From the NCBI RefSeq assembly GCF_902459465.1, contig NC_047066.1, positions 4,748,377 through 4,812,376 of the forward strand: a DNA stretch of 64,000 nucleotides, in the 5' to 3' direction. Shown here piece after piece: positions 29,385-41,475 of the stretch. The notes below the pieces were generated by a model that ran no database searches, was not told the origin of the DNA, and saw only the letters and a list, made by a program, of their open reading frames with translations. Position 1 is the stretch's first letter. Each line of letters opens with the position of its first letter. The translations under genes and the position numbers were made by a program. The stretch is from Asterias rubens. Lineage: Eukaryota > Echinodermata > Asteroidea > Forcipulatida > Asteriidae.

Positions 29385-31375
29385 ATGGCGGAACAGCTTC
29401 CACAAGGTGAAGAGTCAAAGGTCATGTGTCAGGCTTGTGATGAGGAAAACGCGGCAATTTCACGATGTTTGAGTTGTGAACATTACCTCTGTCTGCAGTG
29501 TCAGAAAGCACACCAACGTTGCTCTGCATTGAAGAATCATGAGATCAAAACTTTGGCTGAATTGCAAGAAGTTGATGAAACCCAAACTGAATCAAAGATG
29601 AACATCTCAAGATGTGACATCCATCCCAATCAAGATCTCTGCCTCTAGTGTATGACGTGTGAACAACTGATCTGCAAAGTATGTGCAAAGCAGCACCGGG
29701 CTCCAAAACACACAGTCGTTGATCTCAAGAGTGCTACTAAAAAAGCATTAAAGACATTATAGATGGTGCTTCTCAGCTAGATAGAAGTAGTTATAATTTA
29801 ACCAGTAATTTTGAGCCTTTGTTTTACAATCTTTGTAGCATGATCAATGAAACAAAAAGGAATATTTCTGAAAAAGCAGACAAAGAAGTTATCAAGATAA
29901 GAATCATGGAGAAAAACCTTTTGCAAGAGGCTTCAGATGCAGGTAGTAGAAAGGGCAAAACATTAGCCAAACTTATGTTTGCAAAGGAGTCACTAACGTC
30001 AGTACAATATTCAAACACACCTTGCGAGAGTATGAAGATACTTAAAAACAGACAAAAACATCTTCATGAGTACATTAACATAGATGCAGAAGAAGCTGTA
30101 GATTTGACGAACGATCTGTCCTTCCTGAGTTTCAAAGAAAGTGAAGGTGGGATGACAGTTGAGATGGGGACACTTTTACTAAAAGAAACACGGTGGCAAA
30201 TGTTGACAGCCAAAGTCGGTGGACAATTAAATGGGGCATTTTCCACAGACCGTTTAATTTTAATGGGTCAGGAAGATGCACCAAGAACGAAACCAAGAAT
30301 GAAACCAGATGGAAACATTTTGCACACTTATAATCAGTCGTGGCTCAGTGGTTACTTAGAAAACCCCAACTCACTTGCTGTAAATAAAGATGACCATATC
30401 AATATCTTGGACGGTCCAACGGTCAAGACTTTTGGGTCAAACTGTCGGCTTCTTATTAGCCAGTTCACTCCAGATGAAGACTTTGAACCCACGTGTCTTG
30501 CAGTAGATGAGAACAATCTAATAGCAGTGGGTTATGAAGACAAGGAAAAGGTTTCTCTACACAACCCCGATGGATCCCTCATCAGAACACTGTCTGCTCC
30601 GGGGATTGATAAGTACATGGCCATGAGGAATCAGCGAATCATTTACACCAGTCGTATTGATCGTGCGCTTATATGTGTCCAGTGTTGCAGTCGAGACCTC
30701 CCCGTCCGAGACCGAGGGGGAGACCGAGCTCCCCCGCCCCATCCGACACCGAAACCCCGAGGGGGAGACCGAGCTCCCCCTCCCCATCCGACACCGAAAC
30801 CCCGAGGGGGAGACCGAGCTCCCCCTCCCCATCCGACACCGAAACACCGAGGGGGAGACCGAGCTCCCCCTCCCCATCCGACACCGAAACACCGAGGGGG
30901 AGACCGAGCTCCCCCTCCCCATCCGACACCGAAACACCGAGGGGGAGACCGAGCTCCCCCTCCCCATCCGACACCGAAACACCGAGGGGGAGACCGAGCT
31001 CCCCCGCCCCATCCGACACCGAAACCCCGCGGGGGAGACCGAGCTCCCCCTCCCCATCCGACACCGAAACACCGAGGGGGAGACCGAGCTCCCCCTCCCC
31101 ATCCGACACCGAAACCCCGAGGGGGAGACCGAGCTCCCCCTCCCCATCCGACACCGAAACACCGAGGGGGAGACCGAGCTCCCCCGCCCCATCCGACACC
31201 GAAACCCCGAGGGGGAGACCGAGCTCCCCCTCCCCATCCGACACCGAAACCCCGAGGGGGAGACCGAGCTCCCCCTCCCCATCCGACACCGAAACCAAGA
31301 CCGAGATCAAGGTATCCGACACCGAAACCAAGACAGAGACCTACATGTACCCCACGCAGACAAACAATTATGTAA
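29385..31375 (+). pseudogene. B-box / NHL-type TRIM-like gene, disrupted
   Basis: The ATG at 29385 starts MAEQLPQGEESKVMCQACDE. A first B-box follows (CQAC, CLSCEHYLCLQC), then a second (CDIHPNQDLC, CEQLICKVCAKQH), a helical coiled-coil-like region (NISEKADKEVIKIR) and NHL-like strands (NPNSLAVNKD, PTCLAVDENNLIAVGY). TRIM-like proteins of this class act as ubiquitin ligases or RNA regulators, but no RING is present. The gene is broken by a TAG at 29646 in B-box 2 and by a one-base loss in an A run near 29748. After about 30700 the frame enters the 45-bp minisatellite, replacing the remaining NHL repeats. The absence of introns is normal for echinoderm TRIM relatives or for a retrocopy. Confidence 0.8.
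30700..31315. repeat. 45-bp minisatellite, 13 copies, open in all six frames
   Basis: AGACCGAGCTCCCC starts at 30721 and every 45 bp to 31261. Variation is limited to a few sites (CTCCCC or CGCCCC, AAACACC or AAACCCC). The plus frames read RGGDRAPPPHPTPKP, RGRPSSPSPSDTETP and EGETELPLPIRHRNT. The minus frames are also free of stops. Confidence 0.97.
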
Positions 31376-31387
31376 AAACATAACAAA

Positions 31388-31776
31388 TTAAAGACACTGG
31401 ACACTATTGGTAATTGTCAAAGACCAGTCTTCTCACTTGGTGTATCTCAACATATGCATAAAATAACAAACATGTGCAAATTTGAGCTTGATTGGTCGTC
31501 GGAGTTGTGAGATAATAATGAAAGAAAAAACACCCTTGTCACACGAAGTTGTGTGCTTTCAGATGCTTGATTTCGAGACCTCAAATTCTAAACTTGAGGT
31601 CTTGAAACCAAATTCGTGGAAAATTACTTCTTTCTCGAAAGCTACGTCACTTCAGAGGAGCCGTTTCTCACAATGTTTTATACTATCAACCTCTCCCCAT
31701 TACTCGTGACCAAGTAGGCCTAAGGTTTTATGCTGATATTTATGTTGAGTAATTACCAAGTGTCCACTGCCTTTAA
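31388..31776. repeat. Family A element, full length
   Basis: It begins directly after the minisatellite tail (TTAAAGACACTGGACACTA) and ends AAGTGTCCACTGCCTTTAA. Confidence 0.88.
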
Positions 31777-32735
31777 GGTGATATCAGCTTTTAAAAATAC
31801 GGAGTATGCAAGCTAATGAAAATTATAGTTCTGCTATAAAGATTTAGAAAACACACAATCACATTTTGTTAAGTTTCCCCACAAAAATTCACACTTTTTC
31901 ATTTCAAGGCATCATTTTAAACATCTTTATATTGGTTTACATATTTGATAAATCTTGCCGGCAGGAAGTCCAGGCTGTGACATCTCCCATTTGGGGAGAC
32001 ATACGCCTTTTGGGGGCAGTTATATTTTAAACTTTTATGCTGTTCCGGGCATCCTACTTTTGCTTAACTTAAATTGTTAATATATTTTTTCAAGTTAAAG
32101 TATTGGGCGATTCCTTCACGAGGTACTTGCCGAGGAACTTAAACAGTGACTGGTTTCTTCCTGATGTTGTAACCCAGCCAGGAGCAACATATTTCTTGCA
32201 AAATCGGAAAAATTTTCCTTGAAATGTAGTGTCATAGATATGTAAATACTTCAACAAATAATGACCATAAAAAAGTTACTTGATACTTTGTAGGAAACAC
32301 TGCAGCTGTTTATAGTTTTGAGAAAAGATTATTTTCGAAATGATATGGTTTGGACAATTGGTCATCAGAAAGTATGTGAAGCTGAGAAACAATTTGATTC
32401 ATGTACACTGTTAAAAGAGCTGGGTAAACGCCATTTGTGATTTGTTGGTAAATTTTTGTTCAACTATTGAGTAAACTTTAGGGTTGGTTAAGATAAAAAA
32501 GTTACCAACGTTGAGTATAGTTTAAACAACAATTATTGGATAAACATTGTCCAATTAATTGGTATTGTTTATTAGATTTATCCAACCACGAATTGCTGGG
32601 TAGAAATTGGAGAAACACTCCTGGCAGATGGGCATTATGGCGTGAATAGTGTGACGTTAACCATTTTGTTGTGAACTTTGATGTCGTGCGCACACACGCT
32701 CATTACCAAGTCATGAAAGTTATAATGCGACGTCG
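31777..32735. other. Gene-free region upstream of SAM exons
   Basis: At 32400-32640 there are repeated GTTGGTAAA, TTGAGTAAAC and CCAATTAATTGG words in both orientations, like a decayed repeat. No exon is seen. Confidence 0.4.
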
Positions 32736-33008
32736 ATGATGGCTGACCACCAAGTGTTGAGATTAATGGAGGAGAGTGGCGTTAGCTCCCTAACGGATGT
32801 TTTCTGAGGTGAGAATTGAAAAATGTATCTCTAAAGTTTAAAAGTACATGTTCTTATTATACTTTAGATCAAGAACGTGTGGGCCTGTCCGAAAACTCGG
32901 CTTGAGCTGTGAATGCATGGCCTACCGCACGTTATCGCAGTTTCAGGGACATCATCGACACACAACACACACGACGCCACACGCAGAGCCATGCCTAGCC
33001 CTTGTGTA

Positions 33009-33024
33009 GTAGTAGTAGTAGCCT
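33009..33024. repeat. (TAG)n microsatellite
   Basis: Five TAG units in a row. Confidence 0.85.
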
Positions 33025-33229
33025 ATATAACGTCCAATAGTGTCCTTAGTTAACCCCCTTATCATTAACTTTGATTGATAATATCCCTTGATATAAAACA
33101 TGTAGATGAACTTGGGTGAACATGTAATGTATATAGCAATTAAAACAGCATGGGTTTGGTAGGCCTCTTCTTCCCAAGGAATGGGATTGTTAATTATCTC
33201 CAAAGATTTGGTATTTTCTCCTTAGAAAA

Positions 33230-33430
33230 TGGGTAATCGGTTCTGTTCTTCCAAAACGTTGAGTACATGCTATTATCTTGCCCAACTGTTTGCTTACTGA
33301 TCTAAAAAAGTTGGGTTACATGTTCCTGATCTCCCCAAGGGTTGGGTACGTGTGCACCGCCAATTATATTCTCCCTAAATAGTGGGCGCATGTGCTCCTA
33401 TACCAAGCAGTGGGGGTACGTGACACTGTT
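33230..33430. repeat. Degenerate 40-45-bp tandem repeat
   Basis: Loose units of GTTGGGTACATGT followed by CTNATNTNCCC, at least four. It lies in the intron of the SAM fragment. Confidence 0.5.
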
Positions 33431-33775
33431 TTACCTGGGACCGGGGTATGCCCCTATTTTTCCCTGATGCTGACAATTTGGAAACAAAATGACCACTTCT
33501 TGATAAAAAGGGAACACAAAAATCAAAGCAAAAAAAAAAGGACCCTTAAATTTACCAAAATGACACTAGTTTTAAGAGTATTGGAAGCAGTGCATAATTA
33601 CACACAGCTACTTTTAAGATAAGATAGCTATGCCCATGCGTAACAGCTTTGCAATTAAATTTATTTTTGTTTACAACTCATACAGATAATGAGATCGACA
33701 TGCAGGCAATGAAGGTGCTGACCGAGGCAGATAATTTGCAACTTATTCCCAAAATCATCCATCGACACTCAACGG

Positions 33776-34530
33776 GTAAGTGATGAATTTCTCTGAAAAC
33801 AAGCAGCCTTGCTTTGGTCTTCTATTTGTCACTGTTATCTGAATTTGTTTTATTTAAATGACTCCAGTATGTTTTGAAAACCCAATTTCATGAATCATTT
33901 GTTTTCAGAAATAATTACAATTCTTACAAACCCAACACAAAATAATAGTAACACACATGTCTCTAGTAAATTACTGTTACTCTTCTCAGTATACGGATCT
34001 GTCCTGGTGTTCGTGCGTGGTTCGTGCGTCTTCAGATTGTGCCGTCACCTTGTAAACCCTAACAAGGCGCTGTAAACAGTTCTCATAACTCAAAAAAATA
34101 ATTCTGTATTATCCTCTTGTAAAATAAAATAATAATGATCACTTTCTTTGACATTTGAATGTAATATTAGGCGCTATATCTTAAGAACCGAGTTTTAGGA
34201 TATTAATAAGTTTTATTAATTATTCTTTTTATGCCACAGGATATCATAATGCCACAATACCTGAAGGATAGACACAAAGCTTCATCCCCAGCCCTTTGTG
34301 CTATCATAAGGCAGCGCTGATCTGGAGTCAAGAAATGCTTTTCCACAACCATCAGTCATGAAAGCAGTAGATGTGTACTACAAGGCACACTATGTGCTGG
34401 ACTGCAAAAACCAAGTTCAGTGCCAGGGGTATGGACTTTTTTTGACACGTGTGTGTTCAGCCAGCAAGGTGTGCAATCGAGAGAAACCGCCACACTGAGA
34501 GGTCTAAGGGCTTAACTTGCACATAAAAAC
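33776..34530. other. Gene-free region
   Basis: An acceptor-like TTTTTATGCCACAG at 34240 is followed by only ten open codons in the SAM frame. No other signal is seen. Confidence 0.35.
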
Positions 34531-35530
34531 GTGCTGTAAGTCACTGCAGTAATGCTGAACCTATCTAAAAGCATAAAAGGCTACCTAACAAGTCATAATT
34601 ATTGTAGTCGGTGTATGAGAGGGGTGGTATGTGTATAAGTTAGCAGCTTTAAAGGTTTCATTAGTAAACATCGTTTCACAACTAAGTTGTGCACGCTCAA
34701 CGATTAATTTTTATCAAAATACAACATTAATGACAAATTTCCATACCGATCATAAATACAATTTCTAATCCAATCCTACGAAATGATTATTACCTGTAAG
34801 AGTACCCCCCTTGCCCCCACATTATCTTTTACAATATTTGTATACTAGAATCCTCCTCATCTAGCGGGGTGCCGCGCGAAGCGCGGCATCCCGCTAGTAC
34901 AATTTAAAGGTGTAAGTCCCTGTTACATCTGACTGATCTAACTTGTCATTCAAGTGTCAAAAAACTGACAACTCTTTTTTGTATTTTGCTTAGAAAGTAC
35001 TTTGCTTTACAAAATAACTCTTTGTTTTGAAAGTCACTGCAGTATCTGCTATAAACCCATTTAAAATTATATAAGGCTACCTAACAAGTTGATCCTTGGG
35101 CAGTCTTATTATAGTTGGTGTGTAATAGAAGCAGATTCTTAACTTTGGTATGAAACAATGCTATGATTAAACATATTACATTTTGAAAGTGTACATCCCT
35201 GTCTAACTTGTCATTCAAGAGTCATCAAAATAATTGACAGTTCTTTGTTGTATTTGCTTAGAAAGTACTTTGCTTTACAAAATACCTCTCATTGTTTTGA
35301 AAGTCACTGCAGCAATGTCTGCTGAACCCATTTACAAGTATATAAGGCTACCTAACAAGTTGATCCTTAGGCAGTAATATTGTAGTCGGAGAGTAAAAGA
35401 AGCAAATTCAAAAAAATCTGTTTTAGTTTGAAACAAACAGGCTTTTTCAGGTGATTTTTTTTCTGGGGGGGGGGGGTGTTTAAGTCAGCAGCTTTAACGG
35501 TTTTATGAGTAATATATAGCCTATGTATGT
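34530..35530. repeat. Tandem repeat of about 265 bp, 2-3 copies
   Basis: GTCACTGCAGTAATG or its variants, followed by AAGGCTACCTAACAAGT, occurs at about 34540, 35030 and 35300. The two full copies are 34898-35145 and 35165-35405. A poly-G tract is at 35463-35477. Confidence 0.75.
34861..34897. repeat. GC-rich 38-bp hairpin, copy 2
   Basis: CTAGCGGGGTGCCGCGC, loop GAA, GCGCGGCATCCCGCTAG: a 17-bp stem with one mismatch. It is preceded by TATACTAGAATCCT, loosely like the left flank of copy 1. Confidence 0.85.
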
Positions 35531-35639
35531 ATTTATTTGTGCAAAAACGTTGTTTCATTGCTTGTTTGATGTTCACAAATAAAAAAGGAAAAGCAAAGAA
35601 GTACTTTCTGAAGTCTTTCATTAATGTTTGTGCTAATTA

Positions 35640-37330
35640 CTCAACTGTTGGATGAATAATTTGGTTCAATCTAGTCTCAACGACTGAGCTTTAGTAATGG
35701 ATTTGTGCCCAACAGTTTACAAAAACGAACGGAAATTTACCAACAAGTGGTCATTATCATGATACACGGTTGCCCATCTATTGCATAGTCATATTCCAAC
35801 TACTAAGCAGTTATTCTAAAAGGTTGACCAATATATGAGGAAACATGGTTATACAACGTTTGTGTAACTGTTACTACCCAAGTATTTTTTGGGAGACTTA
35901 TTATTACCTACCCTTGGACGTACTAAACAAACCAAAGGTTGGGCAGAAGTAAATTCCCAACTTGTGTGGAGGTCGTTTGCTCAATCAATAAGCAATGACA
36001 TTGACCAACGACCGTTGGGCTATAATTGTAGTAGTGAATGTGATGGGATCAGCTAATGCCTTTTTTCTTTTTTCTTGAGGTTTTCAGATTCAGTTTTGTC
36101 GAACATGACTTAATTTCAGAGGGAAGTTTTTCACAGAAAAGAATGTCTCTGGTATGAATTTCATTGTCAAAACTGAAATAAAGCATAATTTTTGTATCCT
36201 TACCGATTCTGTGTAATACCTTGAAGGTAAAAAGCAATGTTCATATGATTGCTTTACAGGGTTTTCATTATTAATATTTAACTTATTTTATGCAATACTA
36301 AATATTCCAAAGTGTCCTAACAGTTGTATTACAAGTTGGATGTGATACTACAAAAAGCAAGAAAATAAGTATCAAGTGGAAAGTATTTTAACTTGGGTAA
36401 TTAACAGGTCTCCTAATTACTTGGGTGTCCCTGCAATTACTTTTAATTGTACTGCCACAGTACTTGTGTGTAAATCATTTATATAATTGTATTTTTTCTG
36501 TTTTATATAATTGTGTGTACATGGAAATGTTGGTAACTGTGTGAGACATTCATGCTGCTGAAAGAAGAAACCAAAAACAAATAAATGTTTCCATAAAACA
36601 GGAAAAAGTGTGACAGAGTTTTCATTTTGTTGGTATTAAATAACTATTAATTTGACTACTGACCCCCCACAAGAGGTGCAAATAAATAAATAAATAAATG
36701 AATATGTGGGATTTGGCTCGTGACGGTGATGCCTTACAAGAAAATAGTGCATCTGAAATAAGAGTATAAACCAATGAGATTTTTTTAGCATCTGAAAAAT
36801 GCTTTAAAATTGTTATTTGTTGGTTTATTTTGGGTTTAACAAGCCTTAGGTCCACATGACAAATGCACAAATCATACATTTGTAAGGCCAAACCCTCGGG
36901 AGCTAAAGTGAAAAGTTTGTGAGACCAAATGTAAGAAAAACAAAACTGTTTTCCCAGTAGCTGACTGGCAATGGGGTACAAGTTTTTCTTAACAACGAAA
37001 CCACGAGTCGCTTAATAGTCTGGTACCTCACTGTTTACCAAACACAGCTTTCAGATTTCACGTAGTAAGTAGGGAGCCGCACACAATCAACTTGCCTAGC
37101 GTTTTCTTACGCTGCAGCTGATTAGTCAAGAAGGCAATGTAGTACAGTCTGACCAATCACAATCGGGCTCTCATTTTTTAGCCATGCTGGACATTTTGAT
37201 TCAAACGATTACGCTGACGAAGACATATTCTGTAAAGGTTTTTGACTGTTTTGGGTTTCCTTAGGAAAAACGAACATAGTAAAATACTAGATGAATAGTG
37301 TATCTAACACTCATTAAGGAAAATTATTCT
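35640..37330. other. Gene-free region
   Basis: Scattered CCCAAC/GTTGGG words at 35640-36010 recall 32400-32640. An AAAT microsatellite is at 36681-36697. No exon was recognised. Confidence 0.35.
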
Positions 37331-37339
37331 GCCCAATTT

Positions 37340-37785
37340 AGTTAAATATTATAAAAATGACTTTTACGGAGACCCTTATTTCTTCTCAAAATCCGTGATG
37401 CTTTTGGTCTCATATTTCTGTATTTTTAGCACAAAATAAAACATTATTGCTTCGTTGTGTGATGTTTTTTTTTTGTTACATTGTTTAATTTTCCCGAAAT
37501 GAATTTTTGAAAACGTGTCCTCCAAGCAGAAGCTCATAAGATACGCAGCGAATAGCTGTGTTTTAAATATTATAAAAACGACTTTTACGGAGACCCTTAT
37601 TTCTGCACAAAATCCGTGATGTTGTTGGTCTCATATTTCTGTATTTTTAACACAAAAAATCGTGTTATTAATTTTCTAGTTAGGCCTACAATAAAACATT
37701 ATCGCTTCGGTGTGTGATGTTTTTTTTTTCGTTACAGTGTTTTATTTTCCCGAAATGAATTTTTGAAAACATGTTCTCCAAGCTT
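37340..37785. repeat. Direct duplication of about 200 bp
   Basis: Copies at 37340-37528 and 37562-37785 share ACTTTTACGGAGACCCTTAT, TCATATTTCTGTATTTTTA and CCCGAAATGAATTTTTGAA. Confidence 0.88.
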
Positions 37786-38114
37786 ATTATTTATTGATAA
37801 CGGTCATGCATCCGACTGACTGTACAAGGGTAACAATGGTCTATACACGTACACCTACACGCAGTTTGCAATACATACACATTCCCACACACACACGACG
37901 TGCAGTTGCATGGCCGTACGTGAAAGAGCTCATTATATTATGCGGATGACCCTTCAGTGGCCTTTCAGTAGACGACCGCAAACGGCCGGCCACCTCCCTA
38001 AAGCGCAAGCCTGAATGGGAATGAGTATACCAACGGCGCAGAAACGCATGAGGGCGATATTCAAAAATCTATACAGGGAAATTTGCAAGCCTGGACCGTG
38101 CGTGGATATTCAAT

Positions 38115-38287
38115 GATTTCATGCAAAATGTGTAATCGGTTTTTCACTATTTTCTCGAGACCCAGATGGCTGATCGATCTCAAACTTCTACAGGTTTGTC
38201 AGTTTATGTATATGGTGGCTTACATTAAGTGCTTACACTGCCAGCAACTGTTTTGTTAGTAAAAACCAGTTCTGTAACCGCCCTTTA
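38115..38287. repeat. Family C, right half
   Basis: ATGCAAAATGTGTAATCG, CTTCTACAGGTTTGTCAG and GCTTACACTGCCAGCAAC are present. It ends GCCCTTTAA. Confidence 0.75.
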
Positions 38288-38667
38288 ATTGTGAATGTTT
38301 TGCCTAAATAAATATCACTATTTTTAATATTATTATCTCAATTTCTGAAACAAAGCCCGCGTGCAGCACAGTCACAGTTACTGAAAGTAGTCTGGTCCGT
38401 AATAGTCTAGACCAGATTTTAAAAATACCAACTTCGAGCGGCATGTTTGAGTAAAAGTTGATAACATACCATGATTTAACTAATTTGGGGTGCTGAATCC
38501 GAAAATGATGGATACCAAGGCTAATTTTTAGTCCTTGTCCCTGAAAAATCAAATTTAAAACAATACAGAAAACCTAGCAGACGACGGACTTCTCACGTGA
38601 AAATTTGTCAGGTTCTGCTGTAGTTCCATATAGATGTTGTCAGGGTATCATTCATGGCAGGTACCCA

Positions 38668-38761
38668 GGAGTGCGTTTTGGTGACCCCAACCAAAAACTG
38701 TTTTTTGGTTTTTGGTCGTTGGTTCTGCTGTTTTTTGGTTGGGGTCGCCAAAACGCACTCC
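38668..38761. repeat. Foldback hairpin with 30-bp arms
   Basis: GGAGTGCGTTTTGGTGACCC is answered by GGGTCGCCAAAACGCACTCC. The loop is rich in TTTTTGG. Confidence 0.9.
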
Positions 38762-39530
38762 ATGTATAGGTCAGGTATCCGTAACAAACTTTTGAGTGTA
38801 CTGGAAAGATCTGCTATAATTGCACTGCCAGAGGGATCAATAGGTGCTCTCAATGTAATTTTGAAACTATTTGAGTTGGTGTTTTTTCTAATAAAGAGAT
38901 ATTTAACGTAATTTCTCTGTTGTTAAAGCAGAAATCGTTGATCATTTTCTCTTATAATGTAGGCCTACACTGTACTTAAACACGTAGGCCTACCAGGTGA
39001 AGTCATACTCAACAATAAAACAGTAAATTGTATTGTATGTCAATTTTTCAGTGATCCCTGTTTTTGAACAGGTTAATGTTCACACTCATGGCTTGAAATT
39101 AACCTACCAGTCAAAAACAAATGATTTTAAAGGATTTTGAAGCAACTAATTTTTCGTTTACAATTCTCCCTCGTTTTAAAAAGTAAGCTTCACAGTTTAC
39201 GAACTAATCTAACTTTTGTAGGCTAACAATTTAAAAAATAAATTCCAGTTTGTTTGTTTGCAGTATAACGCATATTAGTCGTGTTTATAAAAACACGGAC
39301 AAGAAGACGATAATTCTTGTTTCTCACAAGAAGACGATAATTAGATTCAGAAACAAAGGACAACAAAATATGTATCCCCTTCATTGATAAAACAATCCAC
39401 TCCTCTCTTTTCAGCTGGCTGTGAAGAACAAGGACAAAACAAATATATCTCTTTATCTATTAGTACCGCTCAATCCACAAGTATAGACTACTATTTTATT
39501 TTTGTATGTCAGCTATGACTGATCTTGAGG

Positions 39531-39586
39531 CCTGGTTCTTGATAATTTACCTCGACTTCGTCTCGGTAAAATTATCAAGAACCAGG
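39531..39586. repeat. Hairpin with 21-bp arms
   Basis: CCTGGTTCTTGATAATTTAC and its inverse are separated by 13-14 bp. Confidence 0.9.
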
Positions 39587-40129
39587 CGTCGTTGGGATTA
39601 AACCACTAGTTGAAAACCTCTGCACCACACATTGATTCCCTTACTTATGAACCGCCAGGGTTTGTTGCGAAGCGTGTCCCCTCCTCTGTTCCAAACGTTG
39701 TATGTGTTGCTCCTTCGTTTGTTATGTAGGCCTATTGTCTTGCATTCTTGTAAATGATGTTTTTGTTTGCTGTGTGATTTTATTTTATCTGCTTTCATGT
39801 TTTGGTAAAGATTCGCAAATCGGTCCTTAATAGATAAATAATTTTTATTTATGAACCGATTCAAATCAATTTAATTAAATTCTCAGAATGGTTGTGGAGG
39901 GAATCTTTTTCCTTGCGCAAAAACCAAGCTGACGTTTTAAAAATTAGAAAGAGCAAAAGCACTACACTATTTAACAAAACAAAAATAAAAATTATTATTT
40001 GTAGCTTTGTTTTGTCAAACTGTCTCTTCACTTCTTGTCCTTAGCTTTGCAAATAAAGTGTGAAATCATAATAACAAACGATGTATCCATGCATGTTTTC
40101 TGACTGCCTACTGTCTGCAGTCTCTATAA

Positions 40130-40345
40130 ATGCAAAAGAGTGAAAAGGCACTCTTAAGAGCCACATGAGGGGACTCTTTTTCGAGTGGTCTTTCACTCTT
40201 TTAGATTGAAGTTCACATCTCTTAGAGTGATTTTTCACTCTGTCCTGGAGTGAAACCCCTCTAAAAGACTGAAATAACCACCACTCTTTAATTAAAGAGT
40301 CATTTGCGAGACAACTCGAACTGTAAAGAGTGGTGTTTTTTTATT
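40130..40345. repeat. AGAGTGAA / ACTCTTT cluster
   Basis: At least nine AAGAGTG-type words occur in both orientations, including the palindromic ACTCTTTAATTAAAGAGT at 40284-40301. Confidence 0.7.
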
Positions 40346-41177
40346 CTTTCACATTTAGAGAGATGGTGACCGTGTAAATATCACAGTGCTGGGGTATCGC
40401 AGGGTTAAAGGATAGAAAACAGGTTTTTGTTGTGAAACAAAAAAATACCATAAAATATTATAAGCTTCCTTTAATTTTGAAACCTTAAGCAACAAGCACG
40501 CACCAACGTTGGAAATGACTCCCAATGTCGGAAATGTAAGACATTTCCTATGAGTCACCAGCCCCAAATCTTGCAAAGGTGTTGTTAAACCATTAAACAA
40601 ACCAACATCAAACTCATCATTAGCATTTTAGTTTTTATGTAAAATGACGGATGACACACCTGTGTCCCCCCCCCCGCCATCACCTGCCGCCCACCGGCGC
40701 TTAGCAGCTTTGTGACCCATTAAAAGTTGCCCCACCAACCCCCCATTCCCCTTTCCATCTGGATTAGAGCACGAGTCTCAGATTTGACTGTTAATGTTCA
40801 CTGCCAGCAAGGAACCGGAATATATTTTTGTCTGTACACCAAAAGTCCCACTGTCGTAGTGCTTTTCCAAGGGGGAATTTCTGTTTCCCAAATCGAATAA
40901 AAATGGCAATTCTTTACCGCATCACAGAACAAAAACATGCCGGAACTGGGAATTCTTGAAATTCGGAACTCGGAGTTCGGAACTCTTTGCCTTCAACAGA
41001 AACTATACGCCGTTTGCGAAATAGCGACAACGGCTACGGCTACGGCTTGATCATCCCGTCAGCGAGCATTGAGGCTTATGATGCTCATACAGAAACACCA
41101 TTGGTAACATCAACAGCCGTAGCCACAGTCACTACTTAGGACACTACCTTTATATCCCGGAAAACAAAAAATCGTTT

Positions 41178-41475
41178 GCGTTCACACGTTCAACATGTTT
41201 CATTGTTGGCCCAATAGCAGCGAAGTTAGCACTGAAGTTAACTAACTTTCGAGTTCACACGTTCAACATATTTCGCTGTGAGCCAATAGTAGTGAAGTTA
41301 GCAGCGAATTTAACTAACTTTTGCGTTCACACGGTCAACTTGTTCTACTGTTAGTTAATAGCAGTGAAGTTAGCAGCGAATAAAGTAACTTTTACGTTTT
41401 GCGTTCACACGGTCAACATGTTTCGCTGTAAGATGCAGTGAAGTAAGCAGCGAAGTTAGCTACTTGTGTGATCGT
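41178..41475. repeat. 72-78-bp tandem repeat, four copies
   Basis: Units start GCGTTCACACG at 41178, about 41251, 41323 and 41401. They carry GTGAAGTTAGCAGCGAA. Confidence 0.88.

Larger units (their letters stand above)
32736..33775 (+). pseudogene. SAM-domain gene fragment, two exons with in-frame TGA
   Basis: Exon 1 is 32736-32808 (MMADHQVLRLMEESG, SSLTDVF, TGA) with donor GAG|GTGAG. Exon 2 is 33686-33775 (DNEIDMQAMKVLTEADN, LIPKIIHRHSTG) with acceptor CATACAG and donor ACGG|GTAAGT. Together they read as a SAM protein-interaction domain, with the usual DNEID turn. The TGA stands where a CGA arginine would give FRDNEID. No convincing third exon was found. It may be a pseudogene or an allele with a nonsense change. 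Confidence 0.5.

Noticed and set aside
30657..31404. Five overlapping long open frames on both strands
   Set aside because: All are frame shadows of the 45-bp minisatellite. Only one continues the B-box frame.
32805..32807. Selenocysteine TGA in the SAM fragment
   Set aside because: SAM domains have no selenocysteine at this site and no SECIS element can be placed. A CpG nonsense change is simpler.
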